Positions 43,146-52,461 are shown, counted from the stretch's first letter. The stretch is 64,000 nucleotides of DNA from an uncultured Dokdonella sp. (GCA_934526015.1 CAKSZY010000004.1:101435-165434); one strand, 5' to 3'. Made by a program: numbers and translations. Notes: generated from the letters alone by a model not told the origin.

Positions 43146-44989
43146 GCAGGAGTTCCGATCGGGTTGGGCCGGGCCAAGTCGGCCGGCAGCGAAAAACGGA
43201 AGGTGGCGCCCTGGTCGGGCACGGCCTCGGCCCAGGTGCGACCGCCATGGCGGCCGATGATGCGACGCACGTTGGCCAGTCCGATGCCGGTGCCGGGAAA
43301 GTCGCTGGACTTGTGCAGGCGCTGGAACACCCCGAACAGCTTGCCGGCATATTCCATGTCGAAGCCGATGCCGTTGTCGCGCACGAAGAACACCGTTTCG
43401 CCCGCATCGCCGGGCTCGACGCCGACCTCGATGCGCGCATCCGCGCGCCGCCCGGTGTACTTGACCGCATTGCCGAGCAGGTTCTGCCAGACCTGGCGCA
43501 ACATGCCTTCGTCGCCGTAGACGACCGGCAGGTTGCCGACACGCCAGTCGATGCGGCGGTCGCCGACATCGCTGCCGACGACCGCGCGCATCTCGGCAAC
43601 CAGCGCGTTCATGTCGACCGGCTGCAGGCGCAGTGCATTGCGGCCGAGGTGCGAGTAGAGCAGCAGGTCCTCGATCAGCGAGGACATGCGGCGCGCGCTC
43701 GAGGCAATCACCTCGAGGTAGTGGCGGGTGGTCGGATCGGCGTCGTCACCGATGTGCTGCTCGAGCTTGCCGGCAAATCCCGAGATATGGCGCAGCGGCG
43801 CACGCAGGTCGTGCGAAACGGAGTAGCTGAACGACTCGAGTTCGCGGTTGATCTCGGACACCTGATCGATGCGCGTCTCGAGTTCGCGGTTGAGTTCGAG
43901 GATGCGCTGTTCGGAACGCTTGCGCGAGGTGATGTCGTTGACCGTCAGCAGCACGCCCTTCTCGTCGCCGTTCGGCAGCGGAATGCGTCGCGCATTGACC
44001 AGCACGGTGCGCTCGCCGTCGGCGCCTCCCGGCTGCACGAGTTCGTGGTCCCACAACTCGCGTGCGCGCAGGGCGACGTCGGCGAGACGCTGGCGCAGGG
44101 TGGGATCTTGCCAGGCGCCATCGCCGAGGAGGTCGTAGGCGACGCCGGTGCGTTCCTCCCCTTCCTCGCCATAGACCTCGCGGAAGGCGGTGTTGCTGGC
44201 CAGCAGGCGCAGCGAATCGTCGAGCAGCAGGATCGGTTCGCGCACGTGCTGCACGATCGCGCGCGATTGCGCGATCGCCGCGGTCGCGCGCAGTTCCGCG
44301 CTGAGGCGGCGCTGCACCTGGCGTTCGGAGACGAAGATGATCGAGCCGAGCAGGACCAGCTGGGCGAGGAAGGCGGCGATGGTGGCGAAGCGGGTGTCGC
44401 GGCGGGTCTTTCCCGCCGCCGCCGCGCGTGCGGTGAACAGGGTCTGTTCGTGGGCGAGGATCTCGGCAGCCGGATCGCGGAAGGCGAACAGCGTGCGCGC
44501 CTGCTGCAGGGCCTCGCCGGCGCGGTCGAAGTGCTTCGCGGCAAGCCGGTCGCGGGCCTCGTCGAGCAGCTTCAGGCGTCCCTCGACGGTGTTCGAGAGC
44601 GCACCGACGCGGGTCTGCTGGTCGGCGCTGTCGAGGGTGAGTTCACGCACCCGCTCGACCAGCTTCGGCACGCGCGCGCGGCCGTTCGCGTAGACGGTGG
44701 CGCCGTTGGCGATCGCGGTCCCGGAGTAGTCGGCCAGCAGCACGTTCTCGATGTCGCGCAGGAGGTACATCAGTTCGAAGACGGCCAGCTTGACCTCGGA
44801 ACTGTGGGTGACCCAGTCCTCGGCCTCGCGGCCCGATTCGAGGCTGCGCTTGAGCATGCCGAACGGCAGCAGCACGCTGACCAGCACGGCGATCGCGAGG
44901 AGGGCGATGCGCAACCGGGATTCGGTCTTGTCGTTCAGGGTCGGCCAGGCCAAGCGATGCTCCCCGGATGCGACGCAAGGCGATGCCAT
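43142..44989 (-). CDS. Membrane sensor histidine kinase with PAS domain
   Basis: About 615 aa from the ATG at 44989; starts up to 45070 are possible. A first membrane helix (ALLAIAVLVSVLLPFGML) and a second (IAAFLAQLVLLGSIIFVSE) enclose a helical periplasmic sensor resembling CHASE3. A PAS domain follows (REPILLLDDSLRLLASNTAF, then PLPNGDEKGVLLTVNDITSR), a coiled coil (ILELNRELETRIDQVSEINR), the phospho-His in SYSVSHDLRAPLRHISGFAG and ATPase motifs QNLLGNAVKYTG, VRDNGIGFDM, GTGIGLANVRRIIGRHGG. Signal not known. First gene of the three-gene operon. Confidence 0.9.
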   Translation of the reverse strand: MASPCVASGEHRLAWPTLNDKTESRLRIALLAIAVLVSVLLPFGMLKRSLESGREAEDWVTHSSEVKLAVFELMYLLRDIENVLLADYSGTAIANGATVYANGRARVPKLVERVRELTLDSADQQTRVGALSNTVEGRLKLLDEARDRLAAKHFDRAGEALQQARTLFAFRDPAAEILAHEQTLFTARAAAAGKTRRDTRFATIAAFLAQLVLLGSIIFVSERQVQRRLSAELRATAAIAQSRAIVQHVREPILLLDDSLRLLASNTAFREVYGEEGEERTGVAYDLLGDGAWQDPTLRQRLADVALRARELWDHELVQPGGADGERTVLVNARRIPLPNGDEKGVLLTVNDITSRKRSEQRILELNRELETRIDQVSEINRELESFSYSVSHDLRAPLRHISGFAGKLEQHIGDDADPTTRHYLEVIASSARRMSSLIEDLLLYSHLGRNALRLQPVDMNALVAEMRAVVGSDVGDRRIDWRVGNLPVVYGDEGMLRQVWQNLLGNAVKYTGRRADARIEVGVEPGDAGETVFFVRDNGIGFDMEYAGKLFGVFQRLHKSSDFPGTGIGLANVRRIIGRHGGRTWAEAVPDQGATFRFSLPADLARPNPIGTPA

Positions 44990-45087
44990 GCGCAACGGGA
45001 ACGCGTAGCCTACGGAGGCCGCGATCGGTTGCGCAAGGCGATGCCGGTCCGCTGCAGTCCATTCGTTCATATTCCGGAGGTCCGCAC

Positions 45088-45897
45088 ATGGCGACGTCGA
45101 GACGCGTCCTGGTCACCGGAGCCGGCAGCGGACTCGGCCGCGCGCTGGCCTTCCGCTATGCCGAAGCCGGCTGGCGCGTGGCCTGCGCCGACATCCGCCT
45201 CGACCGCGCTCGCGAGACCGTCGAGCTGATCACCGGCTTCGGCATCGGCGCGATGGCCATGCAGGTCGATGTCGGCGACGACGCCTCGTTCGAGGCCCTG
45301 CGCGACGAAGTGCTGGCGGCCTGGGACGGCGTCGATCTCGTCATCAACAATGCCGGCGTCGCCTCCGGCGGGCCGCTGCTGACCGCATCGATGGACGAGT
45401 GGCGCTGGATGCTCAACATCAACCTGCTCGGCGTCGTCCGCGGCTGCCGCCTGTTCGGCCCGGTGCTCGCCGAACAGGCCGACGGCCACCTCCTCAACAT
45501 CGCCTCGTTCGCCGGCCTCGCCGGTCCGCCCGGCATGGCCGCGTATGCGACGGCCAAGGCCGGCGTGATCGCGCTGTCGGAAGGCCTGCGCGCCGACCTC
45601 GAGGGCAGTGGCGTCAAGGTATCGGTGGCCTGCCCGACGTTCTTCCAGACCAACCTGCTGGAAAGTTTCCGCTCCACCGATGCCGGCTCGCTGAAGATGG
45701 CGACGAAGCTGATGCGCGAGGCGAAGGAGAGTGCCGCCGACATCGCCGAAGCGATCTACCGGGGCGTCGCGCGCGGCGAGTTCCTGATCCTGCCGAGCGC
45801 GCTCGTGCGCAAGAGCTGGCGCCTCAAGCGCTGGTTCCCCGACCTCTACTACCGCAAGCTGCTGCAGATCGCTCGCGCACGCGGAGCCGAGCGATGA
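45088..45897 (+). CDS. Short-chain dehydrogenase/reductase
   Basis: 269 aa from the ATG at 45088, with GGAGG eight bases upstream. Rossmann motif VTGAGSGLG (10-17), NNAG (87-90), catalytic Ser 140, Tyr 153 and Lys 157 in AYATAKAGVIALSEGLRADL. NAD(P)-dependent oxidoreductase; the substrate cannot be predicted. The stop codon overlaps the start of the next gene, so the two are coupled. Confidence 0.92.
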   Translation: MATSRRVLVTGAGSGLGRALAFRYAEAGWRVACADIRLDRARETVELITGFGIGAMAMQVDVGDDASFEALRDEVLAAWDGVDLVINNAGVASGGPLLTASMDEWRWMLNINLLGVVRGCRLFGPVLAEQADGHLLNIASFAGLAGPPGMAAYATAKAGVIALSEGLRADLEGSGVKVSVACPTFFQTNLLESFRSTDAGSLKMATKLMREAKESAADIAEAIYRGVARGEFLILPSALVRKSWRLKRWFPDLYYRKLLQIARARGAER

Positions 45898-46940
45898 GCC
45901 GTGTGCTGATCTACGGCGCCAACGGCTACACCGGTCGCCTCATCACCGCCGCCGCGGTCGCGCGCGGACTCAAGCCGGTGCTCGCCGGTCGCGACCGCGA
46001 TGCCCTCGATGCGCTGGCCGGTCCGCTCGGCCTGACCCGGCGCGTGTTCGCCCTCGACGACGCGGCGACGATCGCCCGCCAGTTCGACGGCATCGAGCTG
46101 CTGCTGAACTGCGCAGGCCCGTTCTCGCGCACCTGCGCCCCGCTGCTCGAGGCCTGCCTGCAGAACAAGGTCCACTACCTCGACATCACCGGCGAGATCG
46201 ACGTGTTCGCGCACTGCCATCGCGCGCACAACCGCGCCGTGCACGAGGGCATCGTGGTGTTCCCCGGCACCGGCTTCGACGTCGTGCCGACCGATTGCGT
46301 CGCCGCCATGCTGAAGCAGCGCCTGCCCGATGCGAACCGCCTGGTGCTCGCCTTCGAGGCGGCCGGCGGACCGAGCCCCGGCACGGCGAAGACCAGCGTC
46401 GAAGGCCTCGCCCGTGGCGGCCGCGCGCGCATCGGCGGCGAACTCGTCGACGTGCCGCTGGCATGGAAGTCGCGCACGTTCTCGCGCGAGGACGGCAGCG
46501 CGCGCAGCGCGATGACGATTCCGTGGGGCGACGTCTACACCGCGTTCGTTTCCACCGGCATCGCCGACATCGAGACCTACATGGCAGTGCCGCCGCAGAC
46601 GATCGCGCGCCTGCGCCGCCTGCGCCTGCTCAGGCCGCTGCTCGGCCTCGCCCCCGTGCAGCGCTGGCTGCAGGCGCGCGCCGCGGCAACGCCGGGGCCG
46701 GACGAGGCCCGCCGCGCCCGCAGCGGCTGCACGGTCTGGGGCGAGGTCGCCAACGCGCGCGGAGACGAGGCGAAGCTCATGCTGGTCACGCCGAACGGCT
46801 ACGACCTCACCGTCAGCGCCAGCCTCGGCATCGTCGAGCGCGTCCTCGCCGCGCGTCCGCCGGGCGGCTACTGCACCCCGTCGCAGTTGATGGGCGCCGA
46901 CTACGTGCTCGGCCTGCCGGGCGTGCGCCTCGTCGAATGA
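45894..46940 (+). CDS. Saccharopine dehydrogenase-like NAD(P)-binding protein
   Basis: 348 aa from the ATG at 45894, overlapping the SDR stop. Rossmann motif VLIYGANGYTGRLI and the family pattern LLLNCAGPFSRTCAPLLEAC, HYLDITGEIDVF, FPGTGFDVVPTDC are clear. These proteins resemble trans-acting enoyl reductases or lipid-modifying oxidoreductases more than lysine-pathway enzymes. Coupling to an SDR supports a shared pathway of fatty or polyketide-like substrates, but this is inference. Confidence 0.88.
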   Translation: MSRVLIYGANGYTGRLITAAAVARGLKPVLAGRDRDALDALAGPLGLTRRVFALDDAATIARQFDGIELLLNCAGPFSRTCAPLLEACLQNKVHYLDITGEIDVFAHCHRAHNRAVHEGIVVFPGTGFDVVPTDCVAAMLKQRLPDANRLVLAFEAAGGPSPGTAKTSVEGLARGGRARIGGELVDVPLAWKSRTFSREDGSARSAMTIPWGDVYTAFVSTGIADIETYMAVPPQTIARLRRLRLLRPLLGLAPVQRWLQARAAATPGPDEARRARSGCTVWGEVANARGDEAKLMLVTPNGYDLTVSASLGIVERVLAARPPGGYCTPSQLMGADYVLGLPGVRLVE

Positions 46941-47103
46941 CCGGCTTGCCGCAGCGTCCGTCCGACGTCCCGCGCGGACGGCAGACGCCATCGTGCCCAC
47001 GGCCATCCGTTCCCGTTCGGCCCGGCCCTCCACGCTTGCGCGCCGCCACGCCGCCCCCATCTCGGGCATTCGTGCCGCGTGCCGGGCAACGCCCGCCAGG
47101 ACC

Positions 47104-47796
47104 ATGAGCAAGAAGCCCGAGTACATCCCCGCGCGCCGCGGCCAGCCGTCCACGCCGGAAGACGTGTCGGCGCGCATCAGCCGCCACATCATCGACCTGC
47201 TCGGCCAGGTGCCGGGCACCGACGAGGTGCCGGTCGACGACGTCGGCGCACGTGCGCGCGCGGTCACCAAGGCGGCGGCCAACAAGGCCGCGCTGACCGC
47301 CGGTACCCTGGCCCTGCCGCCGGGACCGCTCGGCTGGCTGACCATCGTCCCCGAACTGGTGGCGATCTGGCGCATCCAGGCGCAGATGGTCGCCGACCTC
47401 TCCGGCGTGTTCGGCGTCAATGCCCGGCTGTCCCGCGAACAGATGCTGTATTGCCTGTTCCGCCATGCCGCCGCGCAGGCGGTGCGCGACCTGGTCGTGC
47501 GCGTCGGCGGTCGGCTGATCGCCCAGGACGTGCCGTTGCGCGTGCTCGAGCGCGTCGCCCAGGCGGTCGGCCTGCGCGTGACCAAGCGCCTGATCGGCGG
47601 TGGCCTCGCGCGCTGGCTGCCGGTGGTCGGTGCGGTCGGCGTCGGTGCCTATGCCTGGTACGACACGCGCCAGGTCGCGCGCACTGCGGTGCGCCTGTTC
47701 GCCGCCGGGCGCGCTTCCACGGTCGACGCCGTGCTGGCGGCCATGGACGACGAGGACAGGAACCGGCAAGCCGCAATCCCCGCGCGGGATTCCTGA
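47104..47796 (+). CDS. EcsC-like/YcjF-like membrane-associated protein
   Basis: 230 aa from the ATG at 47104 (MSKKPEYIPARRGQPSTPED). The core ALPPGPLGWLTIVPELVAIW, IQAQMVADLSGVFG resembles the EcsC family motif, with hydrophobic glycine-rich stretches later (GGGLARWLPVVGAVGVGAYA, YDTRQVARTAVRLF). No signal peptide. The family name comes from a Bacillus gene of unclear function; assignment here is tentative. Confidence 0.7.
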   Translation: MSKKPEYIPARRGQPSTPEDVSARISRHIIDLLGQVPGTDEVPVDDVGARARAVTKAAANKAALTAGTLALPPGPLGWLTIVPELVAIWRIQAQMVADLSGVFGVNARLSREQMLYCLFRHAAAQAVRDLVVRVGGRLIAQDVPLRVLERVAQAVGLRVTKRLIGGGLARWLPVVGAVGVGAYAWYDTRQVARTAVRLFAAGRASTVDAVLAAMDDEDRNRQAAIPARDS

Positions 47797-47955
47797 GCGC
47801 ATCGCCCCGACCGTGGCCGCCGGGGGTCTCCGCGCGGATCGGGCAAACGCCTTGCGGATTCTCCTTTGCGGCCTTTTCAAACCGGCGTCACGTCCTTGCC
47901 GCCGCGCTCGTGATCGAATCGGAGCCTTCGTTCCGATCGCATCGTGGAGGTCGCC

Positions 47956-49359
47956 ATGTACCGCGGATGGCCGTTCTCGCTGCTGTTGGCCGCCGCCGGC
48001 GCGCAGGCAGCCTCGTTCCACATCGACCCGGTCGCCGGCAGCAACACCAGCGGCGACGGCAGCGCGGCGAATCCGTGGCGTTCGCTCGCCCACGTGTTCG
48101 ATGCCGGCCTGATCGAGACGCGCAACTGGCCGAATTATCCATATGCATCGGGCATGAACCTGGTCACGATCAATGCCGGCGCACCGGTGCGTGCCGGCGA
48201 CACGATCTGGCTGCGCAACGGCTACCACGGTGACCTCGTTGTCGAACGTGCCTACAACAGCGCGCCGATCACGATCGCGGCGCAGCCCGGTCATGCGCCG
48301 CAGGTGCGCACGCTGCGCGTGCGCTCGGCGCAGCACTGGATCGTGCGCGACCTCGCCATCAGTCCGTCGTACGGCGGCAACAACCAGCAGACCACGATCG
48401 TCGAGGCGGTCAACCACAACTGGACCGGCCCGACCTGGGACATCGAGCTGGCCAACCTCGACATCCATTCGATCGTCGACGCCTCGGCCTGGGGCCCGAC
48501 CGAATGGATCGAGCTCGCTTCCAGCGGCGTCGGCATCAGCGGCGACCGCGTGCACCTGCGCGACAGCCGCATCCGCAACGTGCGTTTCGGCATCGCCGTC
48601 AGCGGCCGCGATGCGGTCGTCCGGCACAACCTCGTCGACGGCTTTTCCGCCGACGGCATCCGCGGCCTCGGCGACTACGGGCTCTACGAATACAACCGCG
48701 TGCAGAACAACCTGATCGACGACGACTTCGACGCCAACCACGACGACGGCTTCCAGAGCTGGTCGGTCGGCCCCGGCGGTCCCGGCCACGGCGAGGTCAT
48801 CGGCGTGGTCCTGCGCGGCAACGTCTTCATCAACGCGACCGATCCGGCCAATCCGCTGCGCAGCTCGATGCAGGGCATCGGCTGCTTCGACGGTTTCTTC
48901 ACCGACTGGACGGTGGAGAACAACGTCGTCGTCACCGACCACTGGCACGGCATCAGCTTCTACGGCATGCGCAACTCGCGCATCGTCAACAACACCGTGA
49001 TCGATCTCGCCGGCGGTACGCCGGGACCGCCGTGGATCATGGTCCATGCACACAAGGACGGCCGGCCGAGCGAGAACATCCTCGTGCGCAACAACCTCGC
49101 CACCGATTTCTCGCTTGCCGGCAACGCGCTGGTCACCGACCACAACCTCGAATTCAGCAATGCCGCGCCGCTGTTCGTCGCGCCACCGTTCGATCTGCAC
49201 CTGCGCGCCGGTGCGGCGGCGATCGACTCCGGCAGTGCCACGCTCGCGCCGTCGCTCGACGCCGACCGCGTGCCGCGTCCGCAGGGAGCCGGGTTCGATA
49301 TAGGCGCCTACGAGTACCGCGCCGACCTTCTCTTCAGCCACGGCTTCGAGACGCCGTAG
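47956..49359 (+). CDS. Secreted right-handed parallel beta-helix protein
   Basis: 467 aa from the ATG at 47956, with GGAGG five bases upstream. Signal peptide MYRGWPFSLLLAAAGAQA. It opens with the common beta-helix entry motif NTSGDGSAANPWRSLAHV, then repeats of strands and turns (RVHLRDSRIRNVRFGIAVSG, DAVVRHNLVDGFSADGI, NSRIVNNTVIDLAGG), as in polysaccharide lyases and adhesins. It ends GFDIGAYEYRADLLFSHGFE; the last part resembles the short tail of another secreted protein here (55514-56188). Substrate unknown. Confidence 0.85.
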   Translation: MYRGWPFSLLLAAAGAQAASFHIDPVAGSNTSGDGSAANPWRSLAHVFDAGLIETRNWPNYPYASGMNLVTINAGAPVRAGDTIWLRNGYHGDLVVERAYNSAPITIAAQPGHAPQVRTLRVRSAQHWIVRDLAISPSYGGNNQQTTIVEAVNHNWTGPTWDIELANLDIHSIVDASAWGPTEWIELASSGVGISGDRVHLRDSRIRNVRFGIAVSGRDAVVRHNLVDGFSADGIRGLGDYGLYEYNRVQNNLIDDDFDANHDDGFQSWSVGPGGPGHGEVIGVVLRGNVFINATDPANPLRSSMQGIGCFDGFFTDWTVENNVVVTDHWHGISFYGMRNSRIVNNTVIDLAGGTPGPPWIMVHAHKDGRPSENILVRNNLATDFSLAGNALVTDHNLEFSNAAPLFVAPPFDLHLRAGAAAIDSGSATLAPSLDADRVPRPQGAGFDIGAYEYRADLLFSHGFETP

Positions 49360-49392
49360 CGGATCGCCATTCTTGCGGTGCGGAAGCAGAAG

Positions 49393-49406
49393 CCTGAAAC
49401 ACGGAG
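49393..49406 (+). repeat. Dispersed copy of the CCTGAAACACGGAG motif
   Basis: Exact 14-base match to the core of the inverted repeat at 28734-28863, located 34 bases after the beta-helix stop codon. AAACACGGAG also occurs at 29325-29334. Copies all lie in gaps just after or between genes. Confidence 0.75.
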
Positions 49407-49580
49407 CCAAGGAGGAGCGTTGTTTGCGGGCGGCTCTTGCAAGTCCGGCTGACCGGGGTCGATGGACAATGCCTCATCGACGCTTCGAGCAGATGCTCCA
49501 TCACGCCCGCGTCCTCCGAGGTTCAGTCGCCCGAACCGTTCTGACAGAATGGCGGGCATCGGGGGCGACGGGGTTGGGCA

Positions 49581-50297
49581 ATGGGCAAACGACACCGGTT
49601 CATGCGGGGATGGTTGGCGCTCGCCGGCGCGGGTTTGATCGGCGCAGTCTCGAGCGTCTGCGCGCAGCCGGTCAGCGCGACCCTGGTCGCCCCGTTTCAG
49701 GAAAGCGTGCAGGAAGAAGTCAAGGTCAGCGGCACGGTGATCGTCGGTGTCGCCTCGACCGGCGTGCTCTCCGGTGCGGTGCTGATGCGCGGTTTCATCG
49801 TGCCGGGTGAGAGTTCATCGGTATGTCTGACCGTGCGCTCGCGCGATGGCGTGTACTTCTCGCGCAACGGGTTCGAAGTACCGGGCGGCCTCCCGGACGG
49901 GGCCACCGGCATCGTTCTCTCGCTCGATCGCACGAAGCATCAGGTGCTGTTGCAGGGCTACCATGCCGACGATATCGCCGTGGCCGCGACCAGCGGCGCA
50001 TGCGGGAGCGCCGAGGAAACCTGGCTGGTGCCGCGGCCGGTTGGCGGCGTGAGTGAAACCGTCGACATCCTCGTCAACGGTTTCGGCGCGACGGCGGTGT
50101 TCTACACGACGCCCGGTGGCCACAATGGCGATTGCACCGAGTTCGTCGACGGACGTCGCACGAGCTACGATTTTCGCTGCCGGATACGGTCCGGGCAGCT
50201 CGGCGCCGGCAAGCAGAGAATCCGCATCGAACGCGAACGCTACGGCCGCCCGCTGCCGGGCCTCGACGTCGACGTCGCGCTGGCAACTGCACCATGA
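49581..50297 (+). CDS. Exported hypothetical protein, first gene of an unknown operon
   Basis: 238 aa. Signal peptide region MRGWLALAGAGLIGAVSSVCA within the first 29 residues. The mature part is beta-rich (EEVKVSGTVIVGVASTGVLS, SSSVCLTVRSRDGVYFSRNG, ATGIVLSLDRTKHQVLLQGY) with three or four cysteines that could pair in the periplasm. It has no recognised domain. The start has only a weak ribosome-binding site. The stop overlaps the next start codon as ATGA, so the genes are coupled. Confidence 0.75.
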   Translation: MGKRHRFMRGWLALAGAGLIGAVSSVCAQPVSATLVAPFQESVQEEVKVSGTVIVGVASTGVLSGAVLMRGFIVPGESSSVCLTVRSRDGVYFSRNGFEVPGGLPDGATGIVLSLDRTKHQVLLQGYHADDIAVAATSGACGSAEETWLVPRPVGGVSETVDILVNGFGATAVFYTTPGGHNGDCTEFVDGRRTSYDFRCRIRSGQLGAGKQRIRIERERYGRPLPGLDVDVALATAP

Positions 50298-51361
50298 CAT
50301 CGGCGGAAGGTCCGCTGCCCGGAACGGCAGCACCGGCTCATGCGTGGCGCCGCTTGCTCGCCCATGTGGGCAATCGCGCGGGTGACTGGCTGCGCGGCCT
50401 GTTGCTCATCCTGGCGCTGCTGATCGCGGCCTTGCTGGCGCTGGCCTGGTTGAACTCGCCGCCATGGCCGTATTCGTTGGTCGCCGACACCGAGTACGTC
50501 ATGCTGAAGCCGGCGTCGACGGTCGATACGCAGTGGTCCGTCGAGGGTGCGACGATCTGCAGGCTGCGCGACAACGGACAGCATGCGGATGCTGGTGGCA
50601 ATGCCTCTGCGTCCTGCGGTTCACCGCGCTGGATCGAGGTGCCGGCGGATCCGGTCGCGGAACCTTCGCTCGTGCTCGTTGCTGCGGCTGCCGACTACAC
50701 GGCGCGCTTCAGTCTTGCCGAAAGCGGTGGATTGGCACTGCACGTGTCGGCTCGAGGCGATGAAGGCGCGTTGGTTCTTGTCGGCAGCGATGGCTCGCGA
50801 CTCGCGCTCGGCACGGAAGCGCTGATGCGTTTCGCCCCCACGGCCGCCGGCGAATGGCCGCGTCGACTGGTTTTCCCGTTCACCGGCAATGCCTTCATCG
50901 GCGATGACGCGCGCGCCAGCGGTGCGGCGATCCTGCGGGAAGGCACGTTGGCGATTCATGCGCAGGCCGACGATACCGTCAGCGGACGCACCGTAATCGA
51001 CGAGATCGTCCTGGTTCCAGGCGATCGCGTCGAACTCGCGACGGCGCAGGGGGCGGGGGCGCATCCGCGCGGATTCATCCATGCCGACCTGCTCGCGCCG
51101 AAGCCCGACATGCGCATGACGGGGATGCAGGTTGTCGCGTTCGGACAATCGGAAGCACTGCGGATCGTGCGCTTCGGCGAACAGGGTCTCACGTTCAAGC
51201 CCGGACTTTGGGCCAGGTTGACGCGTCATCCTCTGGTGAATTCCTGGGTGGCTCTGCTCATGGCGGCTTTCGGCCTGGTGCTGACGGTGATTCCGCTCTG
51301 CGCTGACCGGTCGGCGGCCGGGATCGAGCCGAAGCGCGCGGCGGAATCGTCATCGGCATGA
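50294..51361 (+). CDS. Hypothetical bitopic/two-TM envelope protein, second gene of the operon
   Basis: 355 aa from the ATG at 50294. A cytoplasmic head of about 34 residues is followed by a membrane helix (LRGLLLILALLIAALLALAW). A large periplasmic beta-rich domain comes next (TEYVMLKPASTVDTQWSVEG, LVLVAAAADYTARFSLAES, GRTVIDEIVLVPGDRVELAT), then a second helix near the C-terminus (SWVALLMAAFGLVLTVIPLC). No family recognised. It overlaps both neighbours by four bases, so all three genes are almost certainly made together. Confidence 0.8.
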   Translation: MTSAEGPLPGTAAPAHAWRRLLAHVGNRAGDWLRGLLLILALLIAALLALAWLNSPPWPYSLVADTEYVMLKPASTVDTQWSVEGATICRLRDNGQHADAGGNASASCGSPRWIEVPADPVAEPSLVLVAAAADYTARFSLAESGGLALHVSARGDEGALVLVGSDGSRLALGTEALMRFAPTAAGEWPRRLVFPFTGNAFIGDDARASGAAILREGTLAIHAQADDTVSGRTVIDEIVLVPGDRVELATAQGAGAHPRGFIHADLLAPKPDMRMTGMQVVAFGQSEALRIVRFGEQGLTFKPGLWARLTRHPLVNSWVALLMAAFGLVLTVIPLCADRSAAGIEPKRAAESSSA

Positions 51362-52440
51362 ACGCGCCTCCATTCCACGTCGCCGTTGCCGTCGTCGTGC
51401 TGATCGCCGTCACGTCGGCGTTGCCGGTGGCCGCACAGCAGGCGGTCGTGCGCAGTCCGGAAGCGGGGGACGCCGAGATCGGCCAGGCCTGGTTCCTGCG
51501 ATCGGGCGATCGCTGCCTGGCCCTGTTGCCGCAGCATGTCGTTGCCGAGGCGGGGTTCCCGATGTTCCTGAGCGAGGGTGGCCACGCACGCAGCGAGGCC
51601 GTCACGACGGACGATCTCGGCGAGGACATCGCGGTGGCCAGCGTGCGCGGACACACGCCGGTGACCTGCGCCACGACCATGGGCAGCGTGTCGCGTGCCG
51701 TCGATCGCCTGCTGCGCGACGGCGGCATCGGTACGCTGCGCTCCCTCAATGGCGATGGCACGGTTGCGCGCCTGACCGTGGCCGTGGTCGACGACGACGG
51801 CGAAGGACTGCTGCGCGTCAAACCGACCCTCGAATCCGAGCGCATCCGCAAGGGACTCAGCGGCAGCCTGCTGCTGATCGACGGTACGCCTGCCGGCATG
51901 CTGCTGTCGGTGAATGCGCGCACGGGCGTCGGTACGGTGATGCGCGTGGATCGTCTGCTGCGTCAGGTCGAGTCGCATCTGCGCACGCCGCCCATGGCCG
52001 CATCGCCGGCTTCGGTGGAGTCGGCTGGCGGTTGGGAAGTGACGGGCTGGAATGCCGATCCGTCGGCGTCCACGAGTTCGGCGCGGTGGCTGTTGGAGGA
52101 TGCGCCCGGGTACGCCTGGCAGGCGCGCGCGACCTCCTGGCCGGTCGTGCTGGAATTCACCCATCCAGCAGGCGTGCGCATGGTGCGTGGATTGCAGTTG
52201 GTCGAAGACGCGTCCGCGGGCGAGGCGCGGCGACCCGCCCGTATCCAGGTTTTCGTTTCGGTCGCCGCCGGGACACCGCAATGGCGATCGCTGAGCACGA
52301 ACCTGCTTTCCTACGAGAACGGAATGGCAACGGTGCAATTCCCGTCCATGCGCGCCCGCCAGGTGCGCATCGAGATCTACCGGATCACCGACACCGATTC
52401 CTTGGCTCTGCGCAAGCTGCGAATCCTCGAGGGCACGTGA
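51358..52440 (+). CDS. Exported trypsin-like serine peptidase homologue with discoidin-like C-domain
   Basis: 360 aa. Signal peptide to about residue 26 (AVAVVVLIAVTSALPVAA). A chymotrypsin-like fold is suggested by CLALLPQHVV (H60), DDLGEDIAVASV (D90) and KGLSGSLLLIDG (S168 in a GxSGS elbow), so a full triad may be present. Residues from about 225 (GGWEVTGWNADPS, TSWPVVLEFTHPAGVRMVRG, RQVRIEIYRITDTDSLALRK) resemble an F5/8-type C (discoidin) domain. Overlap of four bases with the upstream gene. Likely periplasmic; substrate unknown. Confidence 0.75.
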   Translation: MNAPPFHVAVAVVVLIAVTSALPVAAQQAVVRSPEAGDAEIGQAWFLRSGDRCLALLPQHVVAEAGFPMFLSEGGHARSEAVTTDDLGEDIAVASVRGHTPVTCATTMGSVSRAVDRLLRDGGIGTLRSLNGDGTVARLTVAVVDDDGEGLLRVKPTLESERIRKGLSGSLLLIDGTPAGMLLSVNARTGVGTVMRVDRLLRQVESHLRTPPMAASPASVESAGGWEVTGWNADPSASTSSARWLLEDAPGYAWQARATSWPVVLEFTHPAGVRMVRGLQLVEDASAGEARRPARIQVFVSVAAGTPQWRSLSTNLLSYENGMATVQFPSMRARQVRIEIYRITDTDSLALRKLRILEGT

Positions 52441-52461
52441 CCGTCGGCAGCGAATGCGCCC

